A stretch of 57,873 nucleotides of DNA from Verrucomicrobiota bacterium (lineage in GTDB: Bacteria > Verrucomicrobiota > Verrucomicrobiia > Opitutales > UBA953), in NCBI GenBank assembly GCA_016871415.1, contig VHDL01000014.1, forward strand, positions 1 through 57,873, written 5' to 3'. Both the position numbers and the translations under genes were made by a program. The notes beneath the pieces were generated by a model. It was not told the origin of the DNA, made no database searches, and saw only the letters and a program-made list of their open reading frames with translations. Positions within the stretch are counted from its first letter, which is position 1; each line of letters starts with the position of its first letter. Below, one piece after another: positions 7,478 to 16,374 of the stretch.

Positions 7478-9118
7478 TCAGGGAACCGGAGTTAGGAGCG
7501 GCGGGACCGCCGACTCGGACAGCTTGAGGTAGATCTCTCCCTTGATGATCTCCGAGGCCGGCACAGTTTCTCCGGCCGAATGTCGGCCGTGCGTCGCTTC
7601 GTCCACCAGCAGGTGGATGACGTCGGGATCCTTCTCCCGCGCCAAGGTGAGGAAGTGCCAGCGCGGGGAGCGCCGTTCGACGACGAGCTCCTTGCCTCCG
7701 ACCCGCAGCTTGGCGGCGAAGAGCCGTCCTCCGGTCACCGGCTTGTCGACGACCTTGTATTTTTCGCTGAGCAGGAAGTGGTCGGCCGGAAGGGCCTCGC
7801 TCCTCAGTTCGCCTAGGATGAGGAAGGGCGAGCCCCAGGTCAGGTGCAAGGGGTCGCCGTTGACCCGCGTGGCGATCACCATGCGTGCGGCGGCATCCGC
7901 CTCGCTGAGCCGCGGCCCCTCGTCCACGACGAAGGCGCCGTCGGCCCCCGGCGTGACCTCCTTGCCACCGGAAGCCAGCACCCATGCCGCCAGGTCGGAG
8001 CCCGCCCCGGCGTTGAAGTCGCTCCACAGCTTGCGCCTAGCCTGCATGTCCCGGTTGATGCGGATGCGGTCCTGCAGCCCGCGCACCCGCGCCGCGAAAT
8101 CCTTGAGATGACGCGCCCATTCGGCCGTGGAGGGGTTCGACGCGGCGAGGGAGGCGCGCGCGTCGACCCGGGTCGCGATGGCCGTCAGCTCCGCGATCTT
8201 CATCTGTCGGATGTCCGTCTTGAGCCGGTCGGATTCGGGGCTGCCCGTGAGTTCTGGGAATCCGCGCGCAAGCTCCTCCCTCAGCTCTTCGAACTTTGCG
8301 CTTTCGAGCATCGGCGAGAGGACGACGTCCAGGATTTCGGCCTGCGCCGCGGCCTTCTCGGCCACCGCCTTGGGCATCGGCGTCTTAAGCAGGATGACCT
8401 TGAGGCCTCCGTCCACCGTGGCTTTCCAGCGGGCGGCCTTTTCCGTCAACGGCGCCAGGCTGACCTGGCCCTTGGTCCGGAAGGATCGCGACGGGTCGCT
8501 TTTCAGCCGCGCGGTGATGACGCCGAGCGCGGGTGTGCCGCCGGCCGGCTTGTTGAAGGCGACGGCGTCGACCGTCTCCTTAAGCTTGGCGAACTGGGTC
8601 ACTTCCCGGTCGAGGCCGACCAGCTTGCCCGAGACCTTGTCGTCCTTGCCGATGATCGTCTCCGCGGCTCGGGTGAGCGGACGGTCGGCTCCGGTGCGCA
8701 GCCCGGCGTAGGCGCCGAAGGCCAGTCCTAGGGCCAGGCCGCCGATCCCGGCCCAGCGGTGCCTGGCGATGCGCACGCGGACCTTGGCCTCGTGCGCGTC
8801 GATTAACGTTTGGGCCTCCGAGCGGTCGAACTGGTCGATGGTCACCGAGTCCGCCAGTCCGTAGATAAGCAGCTTCCTGCGCTGCTCCAGGTCGACGTCC
8901 TCCCGTCCAGCAGCCGTCGGTTCGGCCTGACGGTCCCGGTTGACCTTGAGCTTGCTGCCGAAGCTGAAGTGGTTCGAGAGCGGTTCCCATTCGGTCGAGC
9001 CCGCGGGAGCGCAAAGGGTCTCGGCCGTGACGTCACCCCGGGCGATCATCGCGTCGATTTCAGCCTCGGTGTGGGGCCCCCGGGCCTGGTCGTTGATGAA
9101 TAACGCGAATTGACGCAT
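7478..9118 (-). CDS. GYF_2-domain membrane protein of unknown function
   Basis: The 546 aa protein starts with a GYF_2 (DUF4339-like) domain in residues 1-50, recognisable from FALFINDQARGPHTEAEI and the TEWEPLSNHF ending. A charged segment follows, then one transmembrane helix near residues 120-140 (GIGGLALGLAFGAYAGL). Next is a long helical, probably coiled-coil region, and a C-terminal region of about 170 residues (from DLAAWVLASGGKEVTPG) with no family I can name. The topology suggests a cytosolic adaptor domain tethered to an extracytoplasmic sensor or binding module; this is inference. I chose the ATG before RQFALF because the preceding residues do not fit the domain. It diverges from rpoN with a 114-base gap. 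Confidence 0.75.
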   Translation of the reverse strand: MRQFALFINDQARGPHTEAEIDAMIARGDVTAETLCAPAGSTEWEPLSNHFSFGSKLKVNRDRQAEPTAAGREDVDLEQRRKLLIYGLADSVTIDQFDRSEAQTLIDAHEAKVRVRIARHRWAGIGGLALGLAFGAYAGLRTGADRPLTRAAETIIGKDDKVSGKLVGLDREVTQFAKLKETVDAVAFNKPAGGTPALGVITARLKSDPSRSFRTKGQVSLAPLTEKAARWKATVDGGLKVILLKTPMPKAVAEKAAAQAEILDVVLSPMLESAKFEELREELARGFPELTGSPESDRLKTDIRQMKIAELTAIATRVDARASLAASNPSTAEWARHLKDFAARVRGLQDRIRINRDMQARRKLWSDFNAGAGSDLAAWVLASGGKEVTPGADGAFVVDEGPRLSEADAAARMVIATRVNGDPLHLTWGSPFLILGELRSEALPADHFLLSEKYKVVDKPVTGGRLFAAKLRVGGKELVVERRSPRWHFLTLAREKDPDVIHLLVDEATHGRHSAGETVPASEIIKGEIYLKLSESAVPPLLTPVP

Positions 9119-9191
9119 GCAGGGAGAGGACCCTTTATTAATCGTTGGGACGGCTTCCGGGCGAATCAAGCCGTATCGGGACGCTTACTCT

Positions 9192-9218
9192 TTGCCAAAG
9201 CCGTCCCGACCATATTAG
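9192..9218 (+). promoter_or_regulatory. Candidate rpoN promoter
   Basis: TTGCCA at 9192-9197 and TATTAG at 9213-9218 are separated by 15 bases (16 if the -35 is read as TTTGCC). A start near 9225 would leave a leader under 10 bases before the ATG at 9233. Confidence 0.35.
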
Positions 9219-9232
9219 CGTACGTTCCTCCT

Positions 9233-10681
9233 ATGGCCGAGCAGGGCGTCAATCATTCTCAGAAGCAGGTCCAGGGTCTCGTGCTCACGCCGCAGCTCCG
9301 GCAGTCGCTCAGGATCCTGCAGGTCCCTGCGGCGGATCTGCGTCGCGAACTCGCCGAGGAGCTGGCGGCCAATCCCTTGCTCGAGGAGGTCGAGGGCGGT
9401 TCCTCCGAGCCGCTTGAACCCATCTCCGTTCCGGAGTCCGGCGAAGAGGAGGGCGACGGCGAACTGAGGCTGGGCGATGACGATTTCGACGCGCTCCGTC
9501 GGATGAAGGAAGACTGGGACGAGAGCTATTACGAGGAGATGCGCTCCCAAGGCTACTCACAGGAGGATGATGAGCGTCGCCGGTACATGTTCGAGTCCCT
9601 CACCGGCGAGACCTCCCTCGTGGAGCGTCTTTCGGAACAGGCCCGCACCGCGACCGACGACCCCGCGGTGGGCGAGGCGCTCAGGCTCCTCATCGGCACG
9701 CTTGATGAGCGCGGCTTCCTGGAGGAGGACCTTTCCTCCGTCGCGCTACGCGGCGGTCAGGCGTATGAGTCCGTCGTGGTGGCGCATGCGCTCCTGCTCG
9801 GATTCGATCCGCCCGGCGTCGGCGCCCGCGACCTGCGCGAATGCTTCCTCGCCCAGTTGCGCCAGCGCGGCCGCGGAGCCTCGCACGCCGCCCGGCTGGT
9901 CGCCGACGCGTGGGAGCCCCTCATGGCGCGCCGTCTTGACGAGTGCGGCCGCATCCTCGGTGCCGGCCCCGACGAAGTGAGGGAGGCGCTCGCCGAGCTC
10001 TCGCGGCTCGAGACCGTGCCCTCCCGCCAGTATTCCCGGGATGAGAACCGGGTCGTCGTCCCGGACGCCATCGTCACCTCCGACGGCGCGGGCGGCTGGA
10101 AGGTCGTCATGGACGACCGCCACGTCCCTCGGCTCCGTCTCGCCCCGGCCTACAAGGACATGCTGGCCGGCGCCGCGCTCGGCGACAAGGAGCGCGCCTA
10201 CATCCTCGAGCGGATGAAGCAGGGCAAGTTCCTCATCGGCGCCATCGAGGAGCGGCAGCGCACGGTGGAGCGGCTGGCCCGCATCATCGTCGAACGGCAG
10301 GCGGATTTCTTCGAGCACGGGTCCTCGCGCCTTCGCCCGCTCACCATGGCGGACGTCGCCCGGGAGATGGAAGTGCATGAGACGACCGTCGGCCGCGCCG
10401 CCGCCAACAAGTGGATGCTGACGCCGCACGGGCTGAGGGAGTTCCGTTGGTTCTTCACATCGGGCGTGGCCACGGCCGACGGCGGCTCCGTCGCGCAGGA
10501 GGGCGTGCAGGAGATGATCGCCGACATCCTCGCCCGTGAGAACCCCGCCTCACCGCTCGCCGACGAGGCCATCACGGCCGAGCTTCAGCGTCGGGGTGTG
10601 CGGATCGCGCGCCGTACGGTCGCGAAGTATCGCGAGGCTCTGGGTCAGCCCGCCGCGCACCTGCGTCGCCGTCGCCTCTGA
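9233..10681 (+). CDS. rpoN: RNA polymerase sigma-54 factor
   Basis: Alternative sigma factor that needs AAA+ activators and recognises -24/-12 promoters. The 482 aa protein has region I with LVLTPQLRQSLRILQVPAAD (activator-responsive, Gln/Leu-rich) and an acidic region II around residues 50-110. The core-binding and helix-turn-helix region III includes TMADVAREMEVHETTVGRAA and ends with the RpoN box ARRTVAKYREALG. The ATG at 9233 fits the family; upstream in-frame codons are not protein-like. No Shine-Dalgarno is present. No enhancer-binding activator gene is in the window. It is convergent with the amidase gene, 6 bases apart. Confidence 0.97.
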   Translation: MAEQGVNHSQKQVQGLVLTPQLRQSLRILQVPAADLRRELAEELAANPLLEEVEGGSSEPLEPISVPESGEEEGDGELRLGDDDFDALRRMKEDWDESYYEEMRSQGYSQEDDERRRYMFESLTGETSLVERLSEQARTATDDPAVGEALRLLIGTLDERGFLEEDLSSVALRGGQAYESVVVAHALLLGFDPPGVGARDLRECFLAQLRQRGRGASHAARLVADAWEPLMARRLDECGRILGAGPDEVREALAELSRLETVPSRQYSRDENRVVVPDAIVTSDGAGGWKVVMDDRHVPRLRLAPAYKDMLAGAALGDKERAYILERMKQGKFLIGAIEERQRTVERLARIIVERQADFFEHGSSRLRPLTMADVAREMEVHETTVGRAAANKWMLTPHGLREFRWFFTSGVATADGGSVAQEGVQEMIADILARENPASPLADEAITAELQRRGVRIARRTVAKYREALGQPAAHLRRRRL

Positions 10682-10687
10682 GCGCGC

Positions 10688-11959
10688 TCAGACACGGGAC
10701 AGCAGCGCGTCCCAGCCGAAGTTCGCCATGTCGGGGAAGATGAACTGCACGCCCGTCGTCCTTCCGTCCGCCAGTCGTGCGTGACCGGCGACGGCCGGGA
10801 GTCCCGCCAGGGAGGACGGCGCGTTGAGCCCCAGCAAGCCGGTGCGCGAGGCCTCATCGGCCTCCGATTTGCGCAGGGCCGGACCGAGGGTGGAGGCCAT
10901 CGCCACGAAATGATGGCGGCGGAACACGGCGCGGAAGGCTTCGGTCACGCGTCCTCGCACCACCTCGGCCCTGCGAAGCTCCTCCGGCGTGCGTCGACGG
11001 CCGGCGTCCAGCCGCTGCCAGACCACGGGGTCGTACCGGTCCTTGCGTCGGTCCAGCCAGGCGGCGTGCACGCGGGCCGCGCCCGCTGCGCCGATGACCG
11101 GCCAGGCCTCCGCCGCGCCGGCGCAAGCCATGCGCAGCAGTTCCGAGGCCGCGCGGTCCTCCTGCGCCCCCGCCCTGAGTGCGATTTCACGCGCGGCGGC
11201 CAGGCATGCGGGGTCCGCGCCCTGGCCGAGGTCGCCCGCCCAGAGGCCCGCCCCGGCCGGCGGCGATTCGCCGAGCACTGCGGCCGACACCTGACGCAGG
11301 TCCCTCGGCGTGCGCGCGATCCAGCCCTGGGCGTCATATCCCGGTGACAGCGGGAAGACTTCGCCCACCGGAGCCACGTCGGGTGAAAGGCGCAGGCCCC
11401 ACGTGCCGCAATGTCCGCAGGGCACCCGGATCGAACCGGCCGTGTCCGTGGCGAGCGCGAAGGGCGCCAGCCCCCGTGCGACGGCGAAGGCCGAGCCGGA
11501 GCTCGAACCGCCGGAAAGCCGGTCCGCCAGCGCGGGATGGGGGCAGTCGCCGAAGTGGGGATTCTCGCCGGACAGCCCGAGGGCGAACTCATTCATCTGC
11601 GTCCGTCCGCATTCCACCGCGCCGGCGTCGTCACGAAACGCGGCGGGCAGGGATGAGGTGCGGAGCGCCGGCCCCAGCTCCTCGGCCAGGAACGTCGAAC
11701 CCGCGCCCGTCGTGCATCCCTCGTGGAAATAGACGTCCTTCACCAGGAAGGGCACCCCGCCCAGCGCCGCTTCTCGCCGCGGCCAGGCCGCCTCGAAGCG
11801 CCGTACCAGTTCGCGCGCGTCCGGCAGGCCGCAGAGCGAGGCGCGCTGCTCCTCAGGCCCCGTCTCCGCAAGACGCAGCAGGAATTCCTCAGCCGCCATG
11901 CGTGGTCCGCGCGTGAGCGTGAATTCCCGCCAGTCCTCGACCGATGCCGGAAGGCGCAT
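10688..11959 (-). CDS. Amidase-signature family hydrolase
   Basis: A 423 aa member of the amidase signature family (Ser-cisSer-Lys). The catalytic Lys lies in VPFLVKDVYFH, the Gly/Ser-rich strand reads DRLSGGSSSGSAFAVARG (cis-Ser), and the nucleophile Ser is in ATDTAGSIRVPCG. The triad is intact. The substrate is not determined; the DTAGSIRVP and following GTWGLR segments resemble allophanate-hydrolase-like and small amidases more than GatA. GatA would also normally be accompanied by GatB/GatC, which are absent here. The ATG overlaps the stop of the upstream beta-CASP gene (TGATG), so the two are translationally coupled. A GTG one codon upstream is also possible. Third gene of an apaG / beta-CASP / amidase operon. 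Confidence 0.85.
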   Translation of the reverse strand: MRLPASVEDWREFTLTRGPRMAAEEFLLRLAETGPEEQRASLCGLPDARELVRRFEAAWPRREAALGGVPFLVKDVYFHEGCTTGAGSTFLAEELGPALRTSSLPAAFRDDAGAVECGRTQMNEFALGLSGENPHFGDCPHPALADRLSGGSSSGSAFAVARGLAPFALATDTAGSIRVPCGHCGTWGLRLSPDVAPVGEVFPLSPGYDAQGWIARTPRDLRQVSAAVLGESPPAGAGLWAGDLGQGADPACLAAAREIALRAGAQEDRAASELLRMACAGAAEAWPVIGAAGAARVHAAWLDRRKDRYDPVVWQRLDAGRRRTPEELRRAEVVRGRVTEAFRAVFRRHHFVAMASTLGPALRKSEADEASRTGLLGLNAPSSLAGLPAVAGHARLADGRTTGVQFIFPDMANFGWDALLSRV

Positions 11960-13317
11960 CACAGGTCCAGCGGCACGCCCGGCTCGGGGTCGTGGATCCG
12001 CGCGCCCGGCAGGGCAGCGGCGAGGGCCTCCTTCATGCAGGCACGGGCGGGCGGGTCTCCGTGCGTCAGCACCACGTCCCTGGGCGAGAGGGAGCGCGCG
12101 AAGTCCACCAGCTCATCGCGGTCGGCGTGCCCGCTCAGGTGGTAGCGCTCGACCTCCGCGCGAAGCGTGGCCTCGTGGTCGAGTCCGCGGAACTTGAATT
12201 TTCCGCCCGGGGCCATGCCGATGAGCTCGCCGCCCGGCGTGTCGGGATCGCAGTAGCCCACGAAGAGGACCGCGTTCTCCACATGGTCGAGCATGTTGGC
12301 GGCGACGCGCCAGGAGGGCGTCTTCTCGACCAGCATGCCGCTGGACAGCACGTAGACGCCCTGGTCGGGCATGTTGCGTCCGGGCTGCACATACTTGCGT
12401 GGGAGCGGCACGACGCCCAGGTCGCGCAGGACGGCGCGGTCGAACTTCACCTGCCGCGTCTTGCGCGAGGCCTCGTGCAGGTAGTCGCACAGGTCGAGAC
12501 CGAGGCCCGAGCAGAACACCGGCACGTCCGCCAGCCGGCCCTCGGACGCGGCCTCCTCGAGGAAGAGCAGGATTTCCTGCATGCGCCCGAAGGCGAAGGC
12601 GGGTAGCAGCACGGAGCCTCCGCGGTCGACGACCTCGTTGATCTTGCGGAGCAGCCGGCGTTCCTCCGCGGCGCGTCCGGCCGAAGCCATCGTGGTGGTG
12701 GCCCCACGCGTGCACTCCATCACTAGGGTGTCCACCGGCTTGCGCGGGAAGTCGGCGCCTCCAATCGTCCGCTGCGGCTGGAAGTGGACGTCTCCCGTGA
12801 AGAAATGCCTACGTCGGCGGTGCTCGACGAGGCAGCCCACTGCGCCGGCCACGTGCCCGGCGAGGTGGAAGGTGAAGGCGATCTCCTCGCCGCCCCGTCC
12901 GATCGTGCGCGGGACGCCGACGGGCGCCGCCGCCAGCGCGTTTTCGACGCGCTCGACGTCCTTATCGAGGTAGAGCGGGTAGTCGGCCTGCCCCGTCTCC
13001 TCCCTCTGGCGCATCATGACGCGGACGGAGTTGCTGAGCAGGCGCCGGGCGAAGAGGGTCGAGGCGGCCGAGGCGAACACGCGCGCCGAGGGATGGGCGC
13101 GCAGGAGTAAGGGGAGCGAGCCGAGGTGGTCCAGGTGGCAGTGCGTGAGGATCACGCCGTCGAGCGGCGTCTGCACGAGGTCGAGCCGGGGCAGGGCCTT
13201 GCGCCCTTCGAGCTTGGGGTGCAGCCCGCAGTCGAACGCCACGCGCAGGCCGCCGAACTCGGCGAGCATACAGTTGGCACCAATCTCTCGGCCGGAGTTC
13301 AAGTCCGTCAGCCTCAT
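11959..13317 (-). CDS. Metallo-beta-lactamase fold beta-CASP protein (CPSF-like putative RNase)
   Basis: A 452 aa cytosolic protein of the MBL-fold beta-CASP superfamily (RNase J/CPSF73/YSH1 relatives). Zinc-site motifs are intact: ILTHCHLDHLGS (HxHxDH), FHLAGHVAGAVGC, FFTGDVHF, then the beta-CASP region with VLLPAFAFGRMQEILLFLEE and VLSSGMLVEKTPSW. The motif LSGHADRDELVDF and VVLTHGDPPA close the active site. Known relatives are endo- or exoribonucleases acting on RNA 3' ends or decay intermediates. A nuclease role is inferred here. It starts 4 bases after the apaG stop and its stop overlaps the amidase start. Confidence 0.88.
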   Translation of the reverse strand: MRLTDLNSGREIGANCMLAEFGGLRVAFDCGLHPKLEGRKALPRLDLVQTPLDGVILTHCHLDHLGSLPLLLRAHPSARVFASAASTLFARRLLSNSVRVMMRQREETGQADYPLYLDKDVERVENALAAAPVGVPRTIGRGGEEIAFTFHLAGHVAGAVGCLVEHRRRRHFFTGDVHFQPQRTIGGADFPRKPVDTLVMECTRGATTTMASAGRAAEERRLLRKINEVVDRGGSVLLPAFAFGRMQEILLFLEEAASEGRLADVPVFCSGLGLDLCDYLHEASRKTRQVKFDRAVLRDLGVVPLPRKYVQPGRNMPDQGVYVLSSGMLVEKTPSWRVAANMLDHVENAVLFVGYCDPDTPGGELIGMAPGGKFKFRGLDHEATLRAEVERYHLSGHADRDELVDFARSLSPRDVVLTHGDPPARACMKEALAAALPGARIHDPEPGVPLDL

Positions 13318-13321
13318 GCGT

Positions 13322-13729
13322 TCAGGTGGCGGGGGAGGGAGGGGTCATCTCGAAGGGCGGGATGCGCACGAACACGCGTTCGCCGTGGCCGGTCACGCCG
13401 TGGAAGGCGCCTTCGGCGCGCACCGGGCCGGCCGAGAGGTGGTGGCTGCTGTAGGAGAACTTCTCGCCCGGTGCCAGCAGGGGTGACTTGCCGACCACGC
13501 CGTCCCCCTCCACCACCTGCACGCTCCCGTCCTCGGCACGCAGCACCCATTTCCTGCCGATGATGCGGACGGTCTCGGTGGAGAGGTTCAGGATGGTCAG
13601 GAAGTAGGCGAAGGCGTGAGGCGTTTCGTCCGCTCGGTCGGGGAGCATCTGGTGGACCACCCTGTCGACGGTGACCCTGAGGCCGGGTAGCTCCTTGCCG
13701 CTGGATTGCACTGACTTCAGCCAATCCAA
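13322..13729 (-). CDS. apaG: ApaG-domain protein
   Basis: A 135 aa protein of the ApaG (DUF525) family, a fibronectin-III-like beta-sandwich of unclear biochemical role linked elsewhere to Ap4A metabolism and divalent ions. Diagnostic segments are FLTILNLSTETVRIIGRKWV, the glycine-rich VEGDGVVGKSPLLAPGEKFSY, and the tail GHGERVFVRIPPFEM. An in-frame stop lies four codons upstream, so the start must be TTG at 13729 or the GTG six codons later; no ATG is available. It is the first gene of a three-gene minus-strand operon with the beta-CASP and amidase genes. It is divergent from the large fusion gene across 83 bases. Confidence 0.88.
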   Translation of the reverse strand: MDWLKSVQSSGKELPGLRVTVDRVVHQMLPDRADETPHAFAYFLTILNLSTETVRIIGRKWVLRAEDGSVQVVEGDGVVGKSPLLAPGEKFSYSSHHLSAGPVRAEGAFHGVTGHGERVFVRIPPFEMTPPSPAT

Positions 13730-13812
13730 CCGCCCGACTTATAGGAAGCCAAAACGCCCCGGTCCTTACCTTCTTGCCCCAGGACGGGGGCCGGTTTGGA
13801 TGACCCACCTCG

Positions 13813-16371
13813 ATGTCTTCGTTCGTCGAACGCAAGCGCACCATCCGGCGCGTCCCCGGCAAGTGGGTCGCGCTGGCGGCTTACGTGCTGGCGGTGTTCG
13901 TCTCCCGCTGGGTGACTTCGGAGGATCGTCAGCCCAGGCCCGAGCTGGCTCATGCGGTCCAGGTCGAAACCTGGAAACAGGTCCCCTCGGCCGGAGCCTT
14001 GCCGGTGATCGTGGTGCCCGCCCTGCCGGATCGCGGCGAACACGCCTGGCGCCGGACCGACCTCTTCGCCCGCGCCGAACCCGGTCTCGACGAAGTCCAC
14101 GTGGTCCGCTGGCCCACCGCCTGGCATCGTTCGCGCGAGTCGATGGCCGCCGACCAGGTCGCCGTCGACCTGCTCCGCGCGGTCGAGGCGCACGTCGGCG
14201 GCGGACGGTTCCACGTCGTCGGCGAGGGTATGGGGGGCGTGGTCGCGCTCGAGGTCGCTAGCCGGCATCCGGAACGCGTCGCGTCGCTGACGCTGGTCTC
14301 CGCTCCCGGCGCCCAGGAGTACACGCTCCTCGGCAACGCCGTCGCCAACAAGTTCGTCTATTTCTTCCACCACCTTCCGTTCCTGCTGCTCGACCTCGCG
14401 ACGCCGCACTTCGGCCTGGCCGACCGGCTCCCGTTCAACCGGGGCTACTCCGAGGTCTTCTTCGACAGCGACCTCTCCGGCGCGAAGGCGCAGCTCCGCG
14501 CCTGGAACGGCCCTGCCCTCATCGTTCACGGCTCGTCTGACTGGATCACGCCCGTCGACGCCGCCCGCTACTCCGCCCGGCTCATGCCGCAGGCCCGGTT
14601 GCTCGAGTTCGCAGGCGGCCATGGCGAGGAGACCCGGCGCGCCGCCGCCGACCCCATCAGGGGCTTCATCGCGGACGTCGAGGCCGGCAAGGCCGCGCGG
14701 CGCGCCGCGCCCGTCCCGGCGGCCGAGCCCTATCCCGACCTCGTGGTTTCCGGCGGCGCACGCTTCTGGATCCTATTCATCATCATCATCCTCTGCACCT
14801 TCGTGGCCGAGGATCCCACCTGCCTCGCCTCCGGCCTGCTCGCCGCCGAGGGAATCATCGGCTTCTGGTGGGCGGCCCTCGCCTGCACCGTCGGGATCTT
14901 CATCGGCGACATGGTGCTCTACGCGCTGGGCCGCTGGCTTGGACGGGGCGCCCTGCGCCGCGCCCCGCTGAAGTGGATTGTCAAGGAGCACGAGATCGAC
15001 CGCATGGCGGGCTGGTTCGGCTCCCCGCGGGGCATGCTCGTCATCGTCAGCTCGCGTTTCATCCCTGCCAGCCGCGTACCGACCTTCGTGACGGCGGGAA
15101 TCCTGCGGCTCGGTCTGCCCCGGCTGGCGATGCTGCTCTTCGTGGCCGCCCTTGTCTGGACGCCCATGCTGATGCTGCTCGGCGGCACCCTGGGGCCTCC
15201 CTTCATGGAGCAGTTCCCGCGCTACAAGCAGTACGCGGCCTGGATTGTCCTAGGGCTCTTCGCGCTCATCTGGTTCCTCACGCACTGGATCGTGCCGGCG
15301 CTGACCTGGCGGGGACGCCGTGAGATTGTGATGAAGGTGCGCCGCATCCTCCAGCCGTCGGGCTGGAGGTCGGCCATCCTCTTCCTGCCCCTCCGAATCG
15401 GAATCGCGCTACTCAGCCTGCGGCACCGCAGCCTGACGGCCTTCGCCTCGGCCAACCCCTCCTTCGGGCGCATCGGAGGCTTCACCGGCGACGCCCGGTC
15501 GCTCCTCCTGCGCCCCTTCCAGCGCGATTCGCGCTGCTGCCCGACTCTGGCGGTCTCCTGCGAGGATTCCGCCGAGGTGCGCATGCGCGAGGCCGTGGCC
15601 TTCTCAACGGAGTACGGCTTCCCGGTTGTCTGCAAGCCGGAGGTGTCCGAGAACGGCGCCGGTCTCCGCATCGTCCGCGACGGGGTGGCGTTGGAGAGGC
15701 TGATGCGTGGCGCCGAGGAGGACCTGGTGCTGCAGCCCCTCGTCAAGGGGCGTGAGTTCGAGGTCGTCTGGCGCCGCAGCCCCTGCTGCGACGATGGGCG
15801 GATCATGGCCGTCGTCGAGAAGCGCGCAGTCACCGTGCGCGGGGACGGCGAGCAGACCCTCGAGGAGCTGATCTGGCTGGACGACCGCGCGGTCACGCGC
15901 GCCGCGCTCTACCTCCGCTGCCATTCGCGCGAGCTCACGCGGATCGTGCCTGCGGGCGAGACGGTCACGCTGAATCCGACCGGCAGCTACGGTCACGGCG
16001 CGCGCTGCGTCCACCGTCCCGACCTGCTTACGCCCGAGCTTTCGGCCGCCGTCACCGCCTTCGCCCGCCGGTTCCCGGGACTGCACTTCGCGCGCTTAGA
16101 CCTCTTCTCGGCCTCGACGGAGGACTTCCGTGCGGGCCGCTTCACCTGCACGGAGGTGGGCGGCTGCTGCCAGGCCTCCAGTCTGATCCGCGACGGCTCC
16201 CTGCGCTTCACGCGCTCTTACGCGGCGGTCTGGGAACAGCTGCGCGCCTGCGTCGACGCGGGTGCGGCCAACCTGGCGCAGAAGGTGCGCCCCGTGCCGC
16301 TCGACGAACTGATGGCCCGCTGGAGCGAGGCCAACGGCCGCGCGGACCACTTCGCGGTGACGGAAAACTGA
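13813..16371 (+). CDS. Fusion: degenerate alpha/beta-hydrolase, DedA/VTT membrane domain, ATP-grasp domain
   Basis: An 852 aa inner-membrane protein with three modules. Residues 15-32 form a first membrane segment. Residues about 60-290 are an alpha/beta-hydrolase fold, but the nucleophile elbow reads VVGEGMGG, putting Gly139 where Ser is expected; Asp243 (GSSDWITP) and His270 (AGGHGEE) remain. Residues about 315-495 are a DedA/VTT (SNARE-associated) domain with AEDPTCLASGLLAAEG, FIGDMVLYALGRWLG and SSRFIPASRVPTFVTAG. Residues about 570-800 are an ATP-grasp domain: VCKPEVSENG, LQPLVKGREFEVVW, EKRAVTVRGDGEQTLEEL, then RLDLF and CTEVGG metal-site segments. A role in moving or modifying a lipid or envelope precursor is inference. 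It diverges from apaG and converges with ruvC. Confidence 0.9.
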   Translation: MSSFVERKRTIRRVPGKWVALAAYVLAVFVSRWVTSEDRQPRPELAHAVQVETWKQVPSAGALPVIVVPALPDRGEHAWRRTDLFARAEPGLDEVHVVRWPTAWHRSRESMAADQVAVDLLRAVEAHVGGGRFHVVGEGMGGVVALEVASRHPERVASLTLVSAPGAQEYTLLGNAVANKFVYFFHHLPFLLLDLATPHFGLADRLPFNRGYSEVFFDSDLSGAKAQLRAWNGPALIVHGSSDWITPVDAARYSARLMPQARLLEFAGGHGEETRRAAADPIRGFIADVEAGKAARRAAPVPAAEPYPDLVVSGGARFWILFIIIILCTFVAEDPTCLASGLLAAEGIIGFWWAALACTVGIFIGDMVLYALGRWLGRGALRRAPLKWIVKEHEIDRMAGWFGSPRGMLVIVSSRFIPASRVPTFVTAGILRLGLPRLAMLLFVAALVWTPMLMLLGGTLGPPFMEQFPRYKQYAAWIVLGLFALIWFLTHWIVPALTWRGRREIVMKVRRILQPSGWRSAILFLPLRIGIALLSLRHRSLTAFASANPSFGRIGGFTGDARSLLLRPFQRDSRCCPTLAVSCEDSAEVRMREAVAFSTEYGFPVVCKPEVSENGAGLRIVRDGVALERLMRGAEEDLVLQPLVKGREFEVVWRRSPCCDDGRIMAVVEKRAVTVRGDGEQTLEELIWLDDRAVTRAALYLRCHSRELTRIVPAGETVTLNPTGSYGHGARCVHRPDLLTPELSAAVTAFARRFPGLHFARLDLFSASTEDFRAGRFTCTEVGGCCQASSLIRDGSLRFTRSYAAVWEQLRACVDAGAANLAQKVRPVPLDELMARWSEANGRADHFAVTEN

Positions 16372-16374
16372 GGT

